Source of the DNA: Saccoglossus kowalevskii | Lineage: Eukaryota; Hemichordata; Enteropneusta; Harrimaniidae | Length of the DNA stretch: 34,956 bases | Assembly: GCF_000003605.2 (NCBI RefSeq) | Contig: NW_003130855.1 | Coordinates: 453,447-488,402 of the forward strand | Direction of reading: 5' to 3' | Shown: positions 1-9,719 of the stretch, one piece after another | Position numbering within the stretch: position 1 is the first letter of the stretch | How the letters are laid out: each line of letters opens with the position of its first letter | Translations under genes and position numbers: made by a program | Notes under the pieces: generated by a model | Told to the model about the DNA's origin: nothing | Databases searched by the model: none | The model's input: the letters and a program-made list of their open reading frames with translations, nothing else

Positions 1-740
1 GCATTTCTGGCATTTATGGATGGATTTCGTTCAAACTTGGTACATACATTAGACATTACGGGTTCCTGATGCACGTCATTTTATTTTTCAGATCAGATTC
101 AAAATGGCTGTCTGGCGGCCATTTTGTTTTCAATGAATGGGTTTCCAGACCCATATGTCTGACTTGTTTTGTCTGATTATGTTCAAATTTTTAATATTCA
201 TTATACATCATGTCACAGATATACGGATATATTGGTTTGATGATCTTTTTCAAAGTGTGCTATTTTTGTGCTAAAAAAATCCTCGAATATCAAGCATTTC
301 TTGCATTTATGGATGGATTTTGTTCAAACTTATAACACACGTTAGACATTACAGGTTCCTGATGCATGTCATTTTATTTTCAGATTGGATTCAAAATAGC
401 TGACTGGCGGCCATTTTGTTTTAATGATTGGGCTTCTAGAGCCATATCTCTTAAATGCTTTGACTTATTATATTCAAATTTTATATATTCGTTATACATC
501 ATGTTATATATATATATACATGTATTCAAAATGGCTGATTTTGAATGCTGTTCCAGAGCAATATCTCTCAATATGGACAAGTACTTGTTTGAGGATCAGA
601 TACAAATGTCAATCATTTTAATGTTAAAAAAATCATATTCCTGACATGGTTATATTCCAGCTATATTACTATAAACATAACTATATATCTCAAATTTGAT
701 AACTAACGGGGACTGTGCCATGCATGGCTTGTTTACATGT
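1..740 (+). repeat. Two tandem copies of an intronic repeat (family A)
   Basis: Copy 1 (about 1-292) and copy 2 (about 293-740) both begin GCATTTCT.GCATTTATGG and share in order: GATGGATTT, GTTCAAACTT, TTAGACATTAC, TTCCTGATGCA, a CAGATT/CAGATC segment, ATGGCTG.CTGGCGGCCATTTTG and CCATAT.TCT. Copy 2 ends in GACTGTGCCATGCATGGC. The ATGGC...GCCAT core is a short inverted repeat. A third copy lies in the next intron (2800-3206). No coding capacity was found; the short frames here are by-products of the repeat. Confidence 0.75.
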
Positions 741-1056
741 TTACATTGTGGTATTAGCACCAGTGATGTAAACCAACCTGTGATTCACATGTTGACAGTG
801 TTTGCCTTAAGCCGTATGACTGAGGACTGCAAAAACTGTATCCGGTCCATAACGATTTTATCATATACCTTATAGGTGTAATTACAATTTTACCATGTCT
901 TGACCTCAAACACATGACGTAATTTAGAGTGACATGTTTTGTTTTGATTGATGAATGCCAAGCACGATTCAGGAAATTATTGCCCTGATGTGAGACCATA
1001 CTTCCCATAGCGTTACAATGTCTAGCAATACAAGGTATATAATAATGTGTTTTTTA
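741..1056. other. Intronic, no feature seen
   Basis: Lies between the two repeat arrays in the USO1-like intron. I see no exon-like frame with splice sites. Confidence 0.5.
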
Positions 1057-2110
1057 GCTCCACTGTCGACTTTGTCGAGCGGAGCTTATCATACGAGTGA
1101 TTGTCCGTCGGCGTCTGGCGTCCGTGTCAATGTTTTACTTTTCCGATTCTATTTGAAAACTACAAGCCTGAATGCTTTGATACTTGGTGTATATGTACCT
1201 TGGGTAGACCTCTCTCAGATTTGTTCATTTCATGATCATATCTTCAATTCTCCAATTTTGGTGAATATTTTTGTCATTTTGGTAAAAAGTGATATTTTCG
1301 ACTCCTTGTTAAAAACCGCAAGTCCAATTGCTTTGATATTACATATATAGGTACTACATGTGGATCTCTCTCAGATTTGTTCATTTTGTAATGATATCTT
1401 TAGTTCTCTAATTTTGGTGAATATTTTTGTCATTTTTGGTAAAAAGTGATATTTTCTTCTTGTTAAAAACCACAATCATTTATGGTGAAAAATGATATTT
1501 TTGAATTTTTGTTGAAAACAGCAAGTCCCATTGCATTGATACTATGCATATTGTTCATTTTCTAATGATATCTTCTGTTCTATAATTGAAATGTGCATTG
1601 CAAACAGCGGAGCTATCTCAGCCGAGAGGCTGCTTGTTACTTTTACAGCTTCTTGAAACTACAAACCTGATTCCTTTAATACTTTGAAACTAACTTAGGT
1701 AGACCTCACTTAGATATATTTATTTTTCTAATTTTGGTGAATATTTTTGTCATTTTCGGTAAAAAGTTATATTTTTGTTGTCTTGTTGAAAACCGCAAGT
1801 CTGATTGCTTTGATATTACACGTATAGGTGGACCTCACTCAGATTTGTTCATTTCATGATGATATATGCAATTCTCTAATTTTTATGATTTTTTTTTTGT
1901 CATTTTCGGTAAAAAGTGATATTTTTGTTGTCTTGTTGAAAACTGCAAGTCTTATTGTTTTGATATTATACATAAAGGTACTACAGGTGGCCCTCTCTCA
2001 GATTTGTTCATTTTCTATCGATATCTTCAGTTCTTTAATTGAAATGTGCATTGCTAACAGCGGAGCTACATTGTATCTCAGCCAAGAGGCTGCTTCTCTT
2101 GTAGTATGCT
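1057..2110 (+). repeat. Array of diverged tandem units with hairpin head (family B)
   Basis: Starts with a hairpin (AGCTCC-ACTGTCGAC-TTT-GTCGAGC-GGAGCT) followed by CATACGAGTGATTGTCCGTC. Then come about five or six diverged units of roughly 150-190 bp. Each carries a GCAAG(T/C)C...GCTTTGATA.T block, CTCTCAGATTTGTTCATTT, AATTTTGGTGAATATTTTTGTCATTTT and GGTAAAAAGTGATATTTT. A terminal block (GAAATGTGCATTGC.AACAGCGGAGCTA...AGAGGCTGCTT) occurs twice, at about 1588-1640 and 2039-2096, suggesting the array formed by duplicating a composite unit. Repeats of this style are common in molluscan genomes (knowledge, not searched). The frames 1018-1350 and 1828-2166 come from this array. Confidence 0.75.
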
Positions 2111-2287
2111 ATTTTTGCATGCACTGTAAATTATGGTATAATGTTCAAACTTTATTTATCAGGTAGCATAATCGTAAAAATAATTTTGTTTTGGTATTTT
2201 GCATGTATCCTATCAACCAATGTAATACCACATATATCTGCTGTAACTGTTAATCTAGTACTAAAAATACCACACTTTCTTTCTCAG

Positions 2288-2695
2288 AGTACTGGCTCAG
2301 CTGAATCCACATCTGTGAATGCCACACTAATAGCTGAGAAGGCTGTCATGACAACCAAAATAACAGAATTAGAAAGTCAACTCATTAAGGCAAAGCAAGA
2401 ATCTGAGAGGCAGTCGCGTGAATTACAGGGACTAATTACTGAAAAACTGACTGTTACTAATGAAAGTGACAAACTAAAAGAACAAAATAGTAGTCTTTGT
2501 GAAGAAATTAAAGGCCTCAATGACCTTCTAAAAACATTGAAAAATGAAAGTGAAAAACTGGAGGATGAGAAAAAAAAGTCCCTGGAGGAAATTGCAAGTA
2601 TGAGGAAGGAACAAGATGATTTGTTAGTTTTGCTGGCGGATCAAGACACAAAATGTGAGGAGTACAAGAAAAAATTAAAGTTGCTCGGACAGCAG
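2288..2695 (+). CDS. USO1: USO1/p115-like vesicle tethering factor, penultimate exon (coiled coil)
   Basis: Seen: an open frame of 136 codons bounded by a pyrimidine-rich acceptor (TTTCTTTCTCAG, exon from 2288) and a consensus donor (CAG|GTGAGT, exon to 2695), with both junctions in phase 0. The protein is a nearly continuous heptad-type coiled coil rich in K, E, L, S and Q (KITELESQLIKAKQESE near its start). It ends in LLVLLADQDTKCEEYKKKLKLLGQQ-type sequence. Known: the end of the p115/USO1 tail has a closely similar LLADQD...K.KLK.LG segment just before an acidic C-terminus. The family forms parallel homodimers that tether ER-derived and COPI vesicles at the cis-Golgi through Rab1, GM130, giantin and SNAREs. 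Inference: identity rests on this segment plus the acidic exon that follows. The N-terminal armadillo-like head would be encoded to the left of the window. The open frame extends upstream to 2141, but that part is intronic. Alternative: another golgin-type coiled-coil protein, less likely. Confidence 0.85.
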
Positions 2696-2799
2696 GTGAG
2701 TGTTCTGTGTCCATGTTGTGTCTTTAAGTTATATATATATATTTTTTTGTTCCTGCTATGATAGTAGAATAAATTAGCAATGAAGATGGAATTTTTCCA

Positions 2800-3206
2800 A
2801 ATTGGCCGAATGGTGGCCATTTTTGTGCTAAAATAATCATCAAAATCAATCGTTTATCGGCTGTTTAAAGATGGATTTTGTTCAAACTTGGTACATACGT
2901 TGGACATTATATGACCTTGATGCACATTATTTTGTTTTTCAGATAAGACTCAAAAGGGCCAACTGGTGGTCATTTTGTTTTAATGAATGTGGTTCTAGTG
3001 CCATATCTCTGACTTGCTGTGACTGATTATGTTCAAATTTCATATATTCATTATACATGTATTTAAAATGGCTGATTTTGTTTTAATTAATGCTGTTCCA
3101 GAGCAATATCTCTCAATACTCGTTTGGCGATCAGATAAAAATGTCAATCAATTCATTCCTGACATGTGGACTGGGGACTGTGCATGCATGGCTTGTTGTT
3201 TACCAT
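2800..3206 (+). repeat. Third copy of intronic repeat family A
   Basis: Shares with 1-740 the blocks GATGGATTTTGTTCAAACTTGG, ACATACGTTGGACATTA, TGATGCAC, ATTTTGTTTTTCAGAT, CCATATCTCTGACTTG, ATTATGTTCAAATTT, AGAGCAATATCTCTCAATA and ACTGTGCATGCATGGCTTGTT. It sits in the last intron of the USO1-like gene in the same orientation as copies 1 and 2. Confidence 0.7.
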
Positions 3207-3402
3207 TTTGTATTGCTAGGTCACTTCAGATGCCAATGGTAACAAATTCTGTTTTGTTTTCGGCATTAAGTGAATTTTTGTTTAGTGAGATTTTCATTGG
3301 AAGATTAGTCAGATAAAGATGTGCACATGTGATATATTTTGAAATATTACGCGGTTCACTTTCATGTCCACAGGTACATTAATAAATAAACATTTTTTAC
3401 AG

Positions 3403-3504
3403 GTGGATGATGACGACGACGATGACGACGACGACGATGATGATCTTGACAATGATGAAGATGAGGATGAAAATGGGGAAGGAGGAGAAGAAGGAGGAGA
3501 TTGA
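3403..3504 (+). CDS. USO1: USO1/p115-like protein, last coding exon (acidic C-terminal tail)
   Basis: Seen: acceptor TTTTTTACAG ends at 3402, and the frame continues in phase 0 from the previous exon for 33 residues to a TGA at 3502-3504. The peptide starts V followed by 13 consecutive Asp, then LDNDEDEDENGEGGEEGGD. It has no Lys, Arg, Ser, Thr or Tyr. Known: vertebrate p115 also ends in an acidic domain of about 25-30 residues that binds the Golgi matrix proteins GM130 and giantin. Inference: the coiled-coil end followed directly by a purely acidic terminus is what makes the USO1 call strong. The Asp run is encoded by mixed GAT/GAC codons, a triplet repeat that could vary in length. The intron before it (2696-3402) carries a copy of the repeat described at 2800-3206. 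Confidence 0.85.
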   Translation: MDDDDDDDDDDDDDLDNDEDEDENGEGGEEGGD

Positions 3505-3911
3505 ATCTTGAAAATACAACGTTAAATCAGTTTTTACAGATACATTAATACTGTGTTCACCAGATCTAATTATATTCTCTGACTGAAATATGCAACAACT
3601 ATTATATATCTGTAGTAGTTGTATTTCAATGCACTCTAATTGTATACTTCCACACGGTGATGGAAAGTAACAAATCAAGACAATGCCCTCTTGTGGTGAT
3701 TCTACAAGCCCGGTCGTACAGTATGTCTTAAAGTATAAGGCAGCAACTTGGCAGACTTCCTCACCACACATCTACTGACTGTTTGCATTTAACTGAAATG
3801 TTGGCTTTCCAGATTTTTTATCCATTTGTGTGGATCATTCCATATTACAATATGAAAAGTCGCTGCTTTTGCAAATTAGAGTTGAAATAAATACTTGTAA
3901 CACCTTGTTTA
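3505..3911 (+). other. Probable 3' UTR of the USO1-like gene
   Basis: This non-coding stretch follows the TGA of the acidic exon. A canonical AATAAA lies at 3886-3891 and is followed by a T/GT-rich segment (CTTGTTTATTTATTT), so cleavage around 3905-3920 is likely. Another AATAAA at about 4525 could give a longer form. The minus-strand frame here (3397-3771) is only the complement of the Asp repeat plus the UTR. Confidence 0.6.
3886..3891 (+). terminator. Polyadenylation signal AATAAA of the USO1-like gene
   Basis: Canonical hexamer 382 bp after the stop codon, with a U/GU-rich downstream element within 25 bp. Its use is inferred from position only. Confidence 0.55.
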
Positions 3912-6400
3912 TTTATTTTCTTAAAATCAAATTTTAATTGTAAGTGAAGAAACCCCCTGTAGCCATGTTGTTAATTACTGTTCAATTAAATGCAAATAAT
4001 CTCAGTTTCTCTGTAACCTACATGTATACTTGTAAATGAAATGATGTATTTTGCAGTTGGACTTGACCATATGCAGCTCATGCTGGCAATAACATTGATC
4101 CAAATTCGTTCCACATGGGCGTCTTGTATATTTCATTCAACACAAGTTATTTAAGCTCTATTTTGCGAGTCAAGTGTATTGCATTATACATTACTTCAAC
4201 CACACTGACAACTTAATCAATGTAAGTTACTTTGACATTCATTCACACATCATTGAACTTGAGTTGAGGCAGATATTCTTTCAGATATTAAACACCTTTT
4301 AAAATATTTAATCCTAGTCATTCATCCGATACAATCAAGTCTGGAATACACCAACATTTTATTTGAATGTCAGTGCCGGGTAATATGCACACAGTTTGTC
4401 ATTTAAAAGCTCCCCCCCCCTATTCTCAAACTTATTGTACATGTACCGGTATTACTAATTTACTAAAGGGAAGCCCTATGTATGGTTCGTTTTGATGAAT
4501 TGAATGTTTTATGTCAGTTCAAATAAATGTCAGTAAGTCTTTCGTAATCGTACATGTTCATTAGTGAGATGCATCATGGGAATATCAGTGTACACGTACA
4601 TCGTAAATATTTCAAATTAATTCAAAAATTGCAATGATATATCATTACAGTGTATTTCTTTAATCCTTGATAGAAACTGAGTTACTGATCACTAATAACT
4701 AGATGTTTGTCATGATTTTCATGTGAGCTCCAATACTGCTGTCCCCATGGTAACAAGAATGTCTGATATCTGAAATACCTCGTCGCTAGATTCAATACAA
4801 AAATTAGGATTGTTTGCAGTTATACATATTAAGTCTTACACGGCAAATAACTTTTTATCATTTCTGAGAAATCCCTCGTATACAAAATGTGACAACTGCC
4901 GTTGGAAGTTGCGTCTAGTTAACTACATTTAGAAACAAATGTACTCAATATTTTAATAATACCTTTTTTTTTTGAAATAATTTTGTAAGTTATGACAATA
5001 AGTTGATGAATTGACAGAATATTTTTTCAGAATTTTATATCACTTAGAAGTTGATCTCAGCTGTATATATTTTAACCCTTATCCTGTATAGAAACTACAA
5101 TGTTAGTCAGCCATTTTGTTTTTCTCTTGCTTCATTGGAGAATTACAAGTATAGTACATTATAGCTTTAATGTACTGTTGTATTATCTCTGTCTTTATTC
5201 TCCACCTGCTTGAATTGATTTGGAGAATAATTTTTTCTGTGTTCCCCTTTACACGCAAGTTGTATCAGAAACCGTTTCAGTTTTTAATTGCGTCTGCACA
5301 ATAGACATTTGCCAAATTCTTATTTATGGTGGAAAATATTGGTATATATATAAAAAAAAAGTTAAATAAAATAATGTTAGCATAATTGGTGTTTGTGTCC
5401 ACTTGGGCAAAGCATGATGGATAAATTGTGTGTCTGTTTTTCTGGGCATTGAGGTATAAATATGTATATATCTACCTCCAATCATTATGAAAAAGATATT
5501 AGTATAGAATGCTAAATTTTTCAATCCCAATTGTAAATTAAGGAATTACAAATTTTTGTTGTTGCAAATTTTCAATTTTACAACAGTCATATTCTCTTTT
5601 CACCCAATTGATTGAAGGTTATGGGCATTACCCAATGCATCTGCAGTCATTACTAAAAAATCATGCAATGTCTGACAAAGCTGGTTTCTAACACTTGCTA
5701 AGACTTTTAGTCTTGAGTCAATCAATATAATAGGAAATGTAGTCTCAGACAAACACTTCGTTTTTGTCACAAGCTTATTGCAGCTAGAAATGGTGATTTA
5801 TTTTTGGACAGTCACCTAATCAATGTTTGTCAAACCTGCAACAGATCAGTAAACCCAATTCCTGATACGAATCAAGAGCTTTTTATATAGTTGCACTGCC
5901 AGGTAATGGTATCTCTGAGTGTGAATAACAATGAATATAAGCACAGGTGCTAACAATGGTTTTCCGGGTGCTCCCTTGAAAAATTTGAGGGTGGCAGAAA
6001 AAAAATCCTGTAGAGATTAAAAAAATAATAGTGTGCTTATTTCTTGGAAAAACGAATATTACACAAAATTAAGATAACGAGAACTATTTTTTGCATAGTT
6101 TTTCTTTCGTGCCCCCCCCCCCCCCAACTTGAAGGTTTCAAGAGTAAATCTACATACTCGCTCAACTGCACTGGAGCTGTTGAGGTCAAATTTGACCAAT
6201 TTGCTCAGTGATCAGGTTGAGGTAGAAAGGGAATTTCCTGCCATTTCTAATGTATTTGAGAGCCTAATATTCGTGAAAATATTCTGTGATTGTCAAATCG
6301 AGGATTCATTTTATATCACCAGTATAGTATTTAAAGGTGGCAAGTAAATCCCATTCCTGATGGACTGAGTGCCTGCACTATTTAATTTCACTGGCATATC
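3912..6400. other. Intergenic, no gene seen
   Basis: AT-rich DNA without a convincing coding frame on either strand. Homopolymers include C9 at 4412-4420 and C14 at 6112-6125. The short frame 6129-6347 has no recognisable domain or splice context. Confidence 0.5.
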
Positions 6401-6481
6401 GATAGTCTCCCTATTTGCATTCACACTCGACCCAAGACGATGCTGTGCTGATTGAATGAGAGGTGGCATTATTTTCTAGGA

Positions 6482-7290
6482 GGAAATGCTGAGCCTTATG
6501 TTACACCAGGGTTTCACACATTACTGATAGCCAGTCAAAACAATTTTAGTACCCTGGATATGTTTTCTGTGTCACATGCTTTGCATAATGAATGACCTAA
6601 AAGTGGCCATCGAGCAAAATCATTCACCATAGTCCTAGATCAGGGAGTTATCTACTTCCTGTAACAACAGGCCTACCTAGCTCAGGGGCTGAATGTCTGG
6701 CATTTCGAACTTGATCAAACAGCACTTTCCACAGCACGCATACCACTTTCCAACTGGGGAAACATAACACAATACTGAAAAGCTGTAGTTCTCAGAAAAG
6801 TCATTCACTAATCAGGAAGAAACGGTCCTAAGAACATGTGACTAGAAGGGCTCAGCACCAAGTGAAGATGCACCACCCAACCACTTCAGATGCTTCAGTA
6901 GGCAAGCTTTTGGGAGGCATGGACAACCTTTTATGGATAATACCACACTCCAAATTTCCTTTTGGTCATTTTATATGCTTTTTATTACAACTTGACGTCT
7001 ATTACTCTGGACAAATGGTCCCATTTAGAAGTCATGCAAGATTCAGTTGGCTCGCCAAACCTGATTAACAACAAGTCCACCTCAATATGTACACCAGCAG
7101 ATCCACTGAAAGTGAGAGCTTGGTAGCTAAAACTTCAGACTTTGTTCTCCACTGCATACACTCGAGCAATTTCCTAGCGACTCTGCATGAACCAATTAAC
7201 CCCGAGAGCTTTCCAGCATTTTGCAACAAGAAACTTGTCATTGTCATACCCTACTGGGATCAACTAGCAGTGGCGGATCTACCACGTTGA
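6482..7290. pseudogene. Coding-like relic, strand and family unresolved
   Basis: Base composition is visibly less AT-rich than the flanks. On the + strand one frame from 6838 to 7290 is broken by a single TAA at 7066-7068, and another frame (6482-6778) has two internal stops. On the minus strand a frame ending at 6985 reads protein-like text (KFLVAKCWKALGVNW; VHIEVDLLLIRFGEP) with two internal stops. Both readings look better than random, so I cannot choose a strand. A hAT-like terminus lies at 7268, within the + frame. I do not recognise the protein. The most likely explanation is an old mobile-element or captured gene relic. Confidence 0.3.
7268..7283 (+). mobile_element. Isolated hAT-like terminal repeat
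   Basis: The segment CAGTGGCGGATCTACC closely matches both ends of the complete MITE at 8458-8631 (CAGTGGCGGACCCAG and CAGTGGCGGATCCAG). A G11 run follows at 7394-7404, as in that element, but I could not find an opposite end or a target duplication. It is probably a truncated or diverged copy. Confidence 0.4.
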
Positions 7291-7404
7291 AACAAATATT
7301 CAGTTTGTTTTTGTATAATAATGGCGATTTTAAAGTTTGAACCCCCTGTAACAAAATCCTGTATCTTGTATCCTGACAAGACAACAGGCTATTGGGGGGG
7401 GGGG

Positions 7405-8055
7405 TGATTTTAATTACTTCACATGCTATTTTAAAGGTAATGTTATTTCCAATTAATGTAATGCAATATTTCAATCGATATCTCTAGTGGAAGTATGTAA
7501 TGGGTGTAAGTGTGGCTTTGCTATGTGGAATGACTGATTATCTCAGTGAATTCAATCAATTTGATTCAATAATCTTCATTATTTAAACAACCATTTTGCA
7601 ATATTCGCTGTATCTGGCATGTTATTTTACGGATATAGTGGACTACAGTGGATATGACAAACAAAATAGGAGATCACATCATGCAATTCAGATCATGCTT
7701 TGTGAAATGACTTTAAAATTCCATGTCTTGCCTCACAAAGTTGCAACCTGTGAATATTTGGATAGTTTTGTCTGATAAACCAATAACCAATCTGAGGTGT
7801 GAATCTGGAACAGTTCTGAACTCACAGACAACCCATAAAGATAAATAATGTTGCTACTGATGCGATCATTGAGTTGGTAGACAATGGCACATTTCAGAGT
7901 ACCGCTAACAATTATAGTAATGAAGATTGTCCCTAATCAGGTCTGGTACAGACTTGTAAGCAACTGATGTCACACACACCAGTCCCCTGGCGTTTATAGT
8001 GGCGACAAACAGACTACTGATTAATTAAATCTGACAGAGCTTGTACTCTACGTAA
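7405..8055. other. No gene seen between two relic coding blocks
   Basis: A few minus-strand pieces around 7890-7960 look weakly protein-like (SVAYKSVPDLIRDN) but with many stops. No other feature was found. Confidence 0.3.
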
Positions 8056-8351
8056 TCAGACACTCAACCCCGTCTCTGAGAACATCTTGGCAATGGTGTT
8101 GTGAATCTCCCGCATGTTTCTGTACATCATGTAAGGATTCATATTGCTATAGAACTTAAAGGGGTCAAACACCCTTCTTTGGCTGCAATCACCATGGCAG
8201 TCAATTTATCTGGGTAGCTCTACAAAAGTGGTGACTGAAAGCTGTACATGCCATTGGAGAAGGCTCCCTTGAAAGTTCTTATTGTAGAAGCACAATCAAC
8301 TAAGGAAAGGGGAAATTGGTGCATATCATCTGATGTGAGTGTTTGAAGGTG
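8056..8351 (-). pseudogene. Decayed protein-coding block, unidentified, C-terminal part
   Basis: Seen on the minus strand, from 8351 down: frame text DDMHQFPLSLVDC and SNGMYSFQSPLL, then an in-frame TAG at 8220-8222. The frame continues as SYPDKLTAMVIAAKEG, has a one-base frame change near 8172-8175, continues as VFDPFKFYSN and NPYMMYRNMREIHNT, and ends ETGLSV at a TGA (8056-8058). The residue mix and the clean resumption of sense on both sides of each break are typical of a pseudogene rather than chance. The TAG is one base from TGG. I do not recognise the family. Upstream, around 8640-8820, further minus-strand protein-like text appears beyond the MITE at 8458. An inactive transposon or other captured gene is possible, as is a local duplicate of a host gene. 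Confidence 0.5.
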
Positions 8352-8449
8352 GTGTAGGAGTTACATATACATATACCCCCAAATACCCAAGTACCTCAAA
8401 TGGATTTTCTGTTTCTGGCCCATAACGATTTGTGTCAGTTCTCTGTGGG

Positions 8450-8639
8450 CTAGTAGTCAGTGGCGGACCCAGCAAAATGTATGGCGGGGCGGGGGGGGGG
8501 GGGGGGGTTCCAAGCTTCGCTTAAAATACGAATACGAAGCGTAAATTGCAGAGAAGCTATGCGTAATCCAGATGATATGAATCGTCATGCGTTGGGGGGG
8601 GGGGGGGCTGTCCGCTCTGGATCCGCCACTGCTAGCAGT
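8450..8639. mobile_element. hAT-type MITE (174 bp) with 8-bp target duplication
   Basis: The element spans 8458-8631. It begins CAGTGGCGGACCCAG and ends in the inverse complement of CAGTGGCGGATCCAGAG. It is flanked by CTAGTAGT (8450-8457) and CTAGCAGT (8632-8639), an 8-bp duplication with one mismatch. hAT transposons are known for 8-bp duplications and termini starting CAG. The interior has two G runs (17 G at 8491-8507; 14 G at 8594-8607) and no coding capacity, so it is non-autonomous. It is inserted within or next to the decayed frame at 8056-8351. Confidence 0.8.
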
Positions 8640-9185
8640 ATGTTTCATGGGATCTGAAAGTGGACAAGTCGTGCAAGCAATAGACGTGGCACATACCGAG
8701 ACCAATTTTGGAAAACATTACAACAACTTGAGGAAATGATATACCACCAATGACGGTATACTGATGCAAATGGGAACTGGTAACTGGATTACGTTTAGAA
8801 AACTTATATCAAATGACACAACATGGAATTAGTGAAAGGATTATGAAAAATGTATCGATATATATATATATATAAATCAATTGCTTGGGATATCAAGGCA
8901 ATTTATATCAGATGTTTGAGTTTTCCGAGGCGATATATCGATTGTATTTAAAATCTTTATAAAATGATTTTGAGGAATGCAGAAATAGTAACTCCAGACT
9001 GTAAGTTTAGGAGAACATGTGTACAGTCACGTACTTGTTTGAAAGTGATACTAATGCAATTGTAGTATGTGAATGGGTATAACAAATGGCTGCTAGTTGT
9101 TAGTTACTAATGGTTAGTTACTAATGCCAACATCAAACATAGTAGTATACATTCGGTCAGTTCAGTAAACTAACTTTACTCTAAT
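8640..9185. other. Non-coding, weak protein-like text near 8640-8820
   Basis: Minus-strand frame text such as LHQYTVIGGISFPQVVV and a plus-strand alternative (GQVVQAIDVAHTETNFGK) both occur without splice sites or long openness. A (TA)n run lies at about 8857-8875. No feature is firm enough to call. Confidence 0.3.
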
Positions 9186-9475
9186 CGGTCGCTGGTAGCA
9201 TAGTGGTTGTCGCATCAGACTCATGATCGGTACACCCAAGTTCAAATCCTACCTTAGGCTGAGCATCAAATGGTCGACCCCTACCCTGGGTAAGTGTGCC
9301 ACAGACTCAACTGGCCGAATTTCATTCACTACCGAATGCGACTTTGGGGGAACCTTGGTTAAGGTCCGCAGGATAGCGCATTAAAATTGCCATTTGACAG
9401 AGAGATGGCCACACAGTCCCTGTAGTAGTAGTCCCAAACATGACTACTACTTCTGTGGCAAAAATGCACTATGTG
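9186..9475 (+). mobile_element. tRNA-derived SINE
   Basis: The 5' part carries RNA polymerase III internal promoter elements at tRNA spacing: A box TAGCATAGTGG (9196-9206) and B box AGTTCAAATCC (9239-9249). The anticodon-arm region (GACTCATGATC) is degenerate and a complete cloverleaf does not fold, so it is not a functional tRNA gene. A non-tRNA body follows (GAGCATCAAATGGTCGACC; CCGAATGCGACTTTGGGGGA; GTTAAGGTCCGCAGGATAGC). It ends near a perfect 10-bp-arm hairpin at 9424-9433/9442-9451. The 3' boundary is uncertain. The frame 9394-9714 overlaps its tail and is not a gene. Confidence 0.7.
9196..9249 (+). promoter_or_regulatory. Pol III A and B boxes of the SINE
   Basis: A box at 9196-9206 and B box at 9239-9249, start-to-start distance 43 bp, as in type 2 polymerase III promoters. 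Whether it is active cannot be told from the sequence. Confidence 0.6.
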
Positions 9476-9719
9476 TCAGCACTTGCAAACGGCATAATTT
9501 TGAGAGATATAAGGCAAAGAACAGATTATTATTGTTAGCAGGTCCTTCATCATGTGTAAGGTACAATTTCTGTAATCAAAAGCTTGTCCTTCGTCAAACC
9601 AAAGTTTATTTGCCAATATCACGACAGTTCCTCAAAACAATGTTTTACGCCTGTGGCATATGTGTATGCTTTTTAGTCCCTGTTCGGAGGAAGCACGAAA
9701 ACGGAGACGATTAATTTGT

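Noticed and set aside
1018-1350. 110-residue plus-strand frame
   Set aside because: It lies within the intronic repeat array and has no homologue-like features; similar frames recur with each repeat unit.
3397-3771. 124-residue minus-strand frame opposite the acidic exon
   Set aside because: It is the complement of the GAT/GAC repeat (giving Val/Ile runs) and the 3' UTR of the USO1-like gene.
8457-8705. Minus-strand and plus-strand frames with Pro or Gly runs
   Set aside because: They are produced by the G/C homopolymers of the hAT MITE.
9186-9260. Possible tRNA gene
   Set aside because: A and B boxes are present, but the anticodon and acceptor stems do not pair, so a SINE head fits better.
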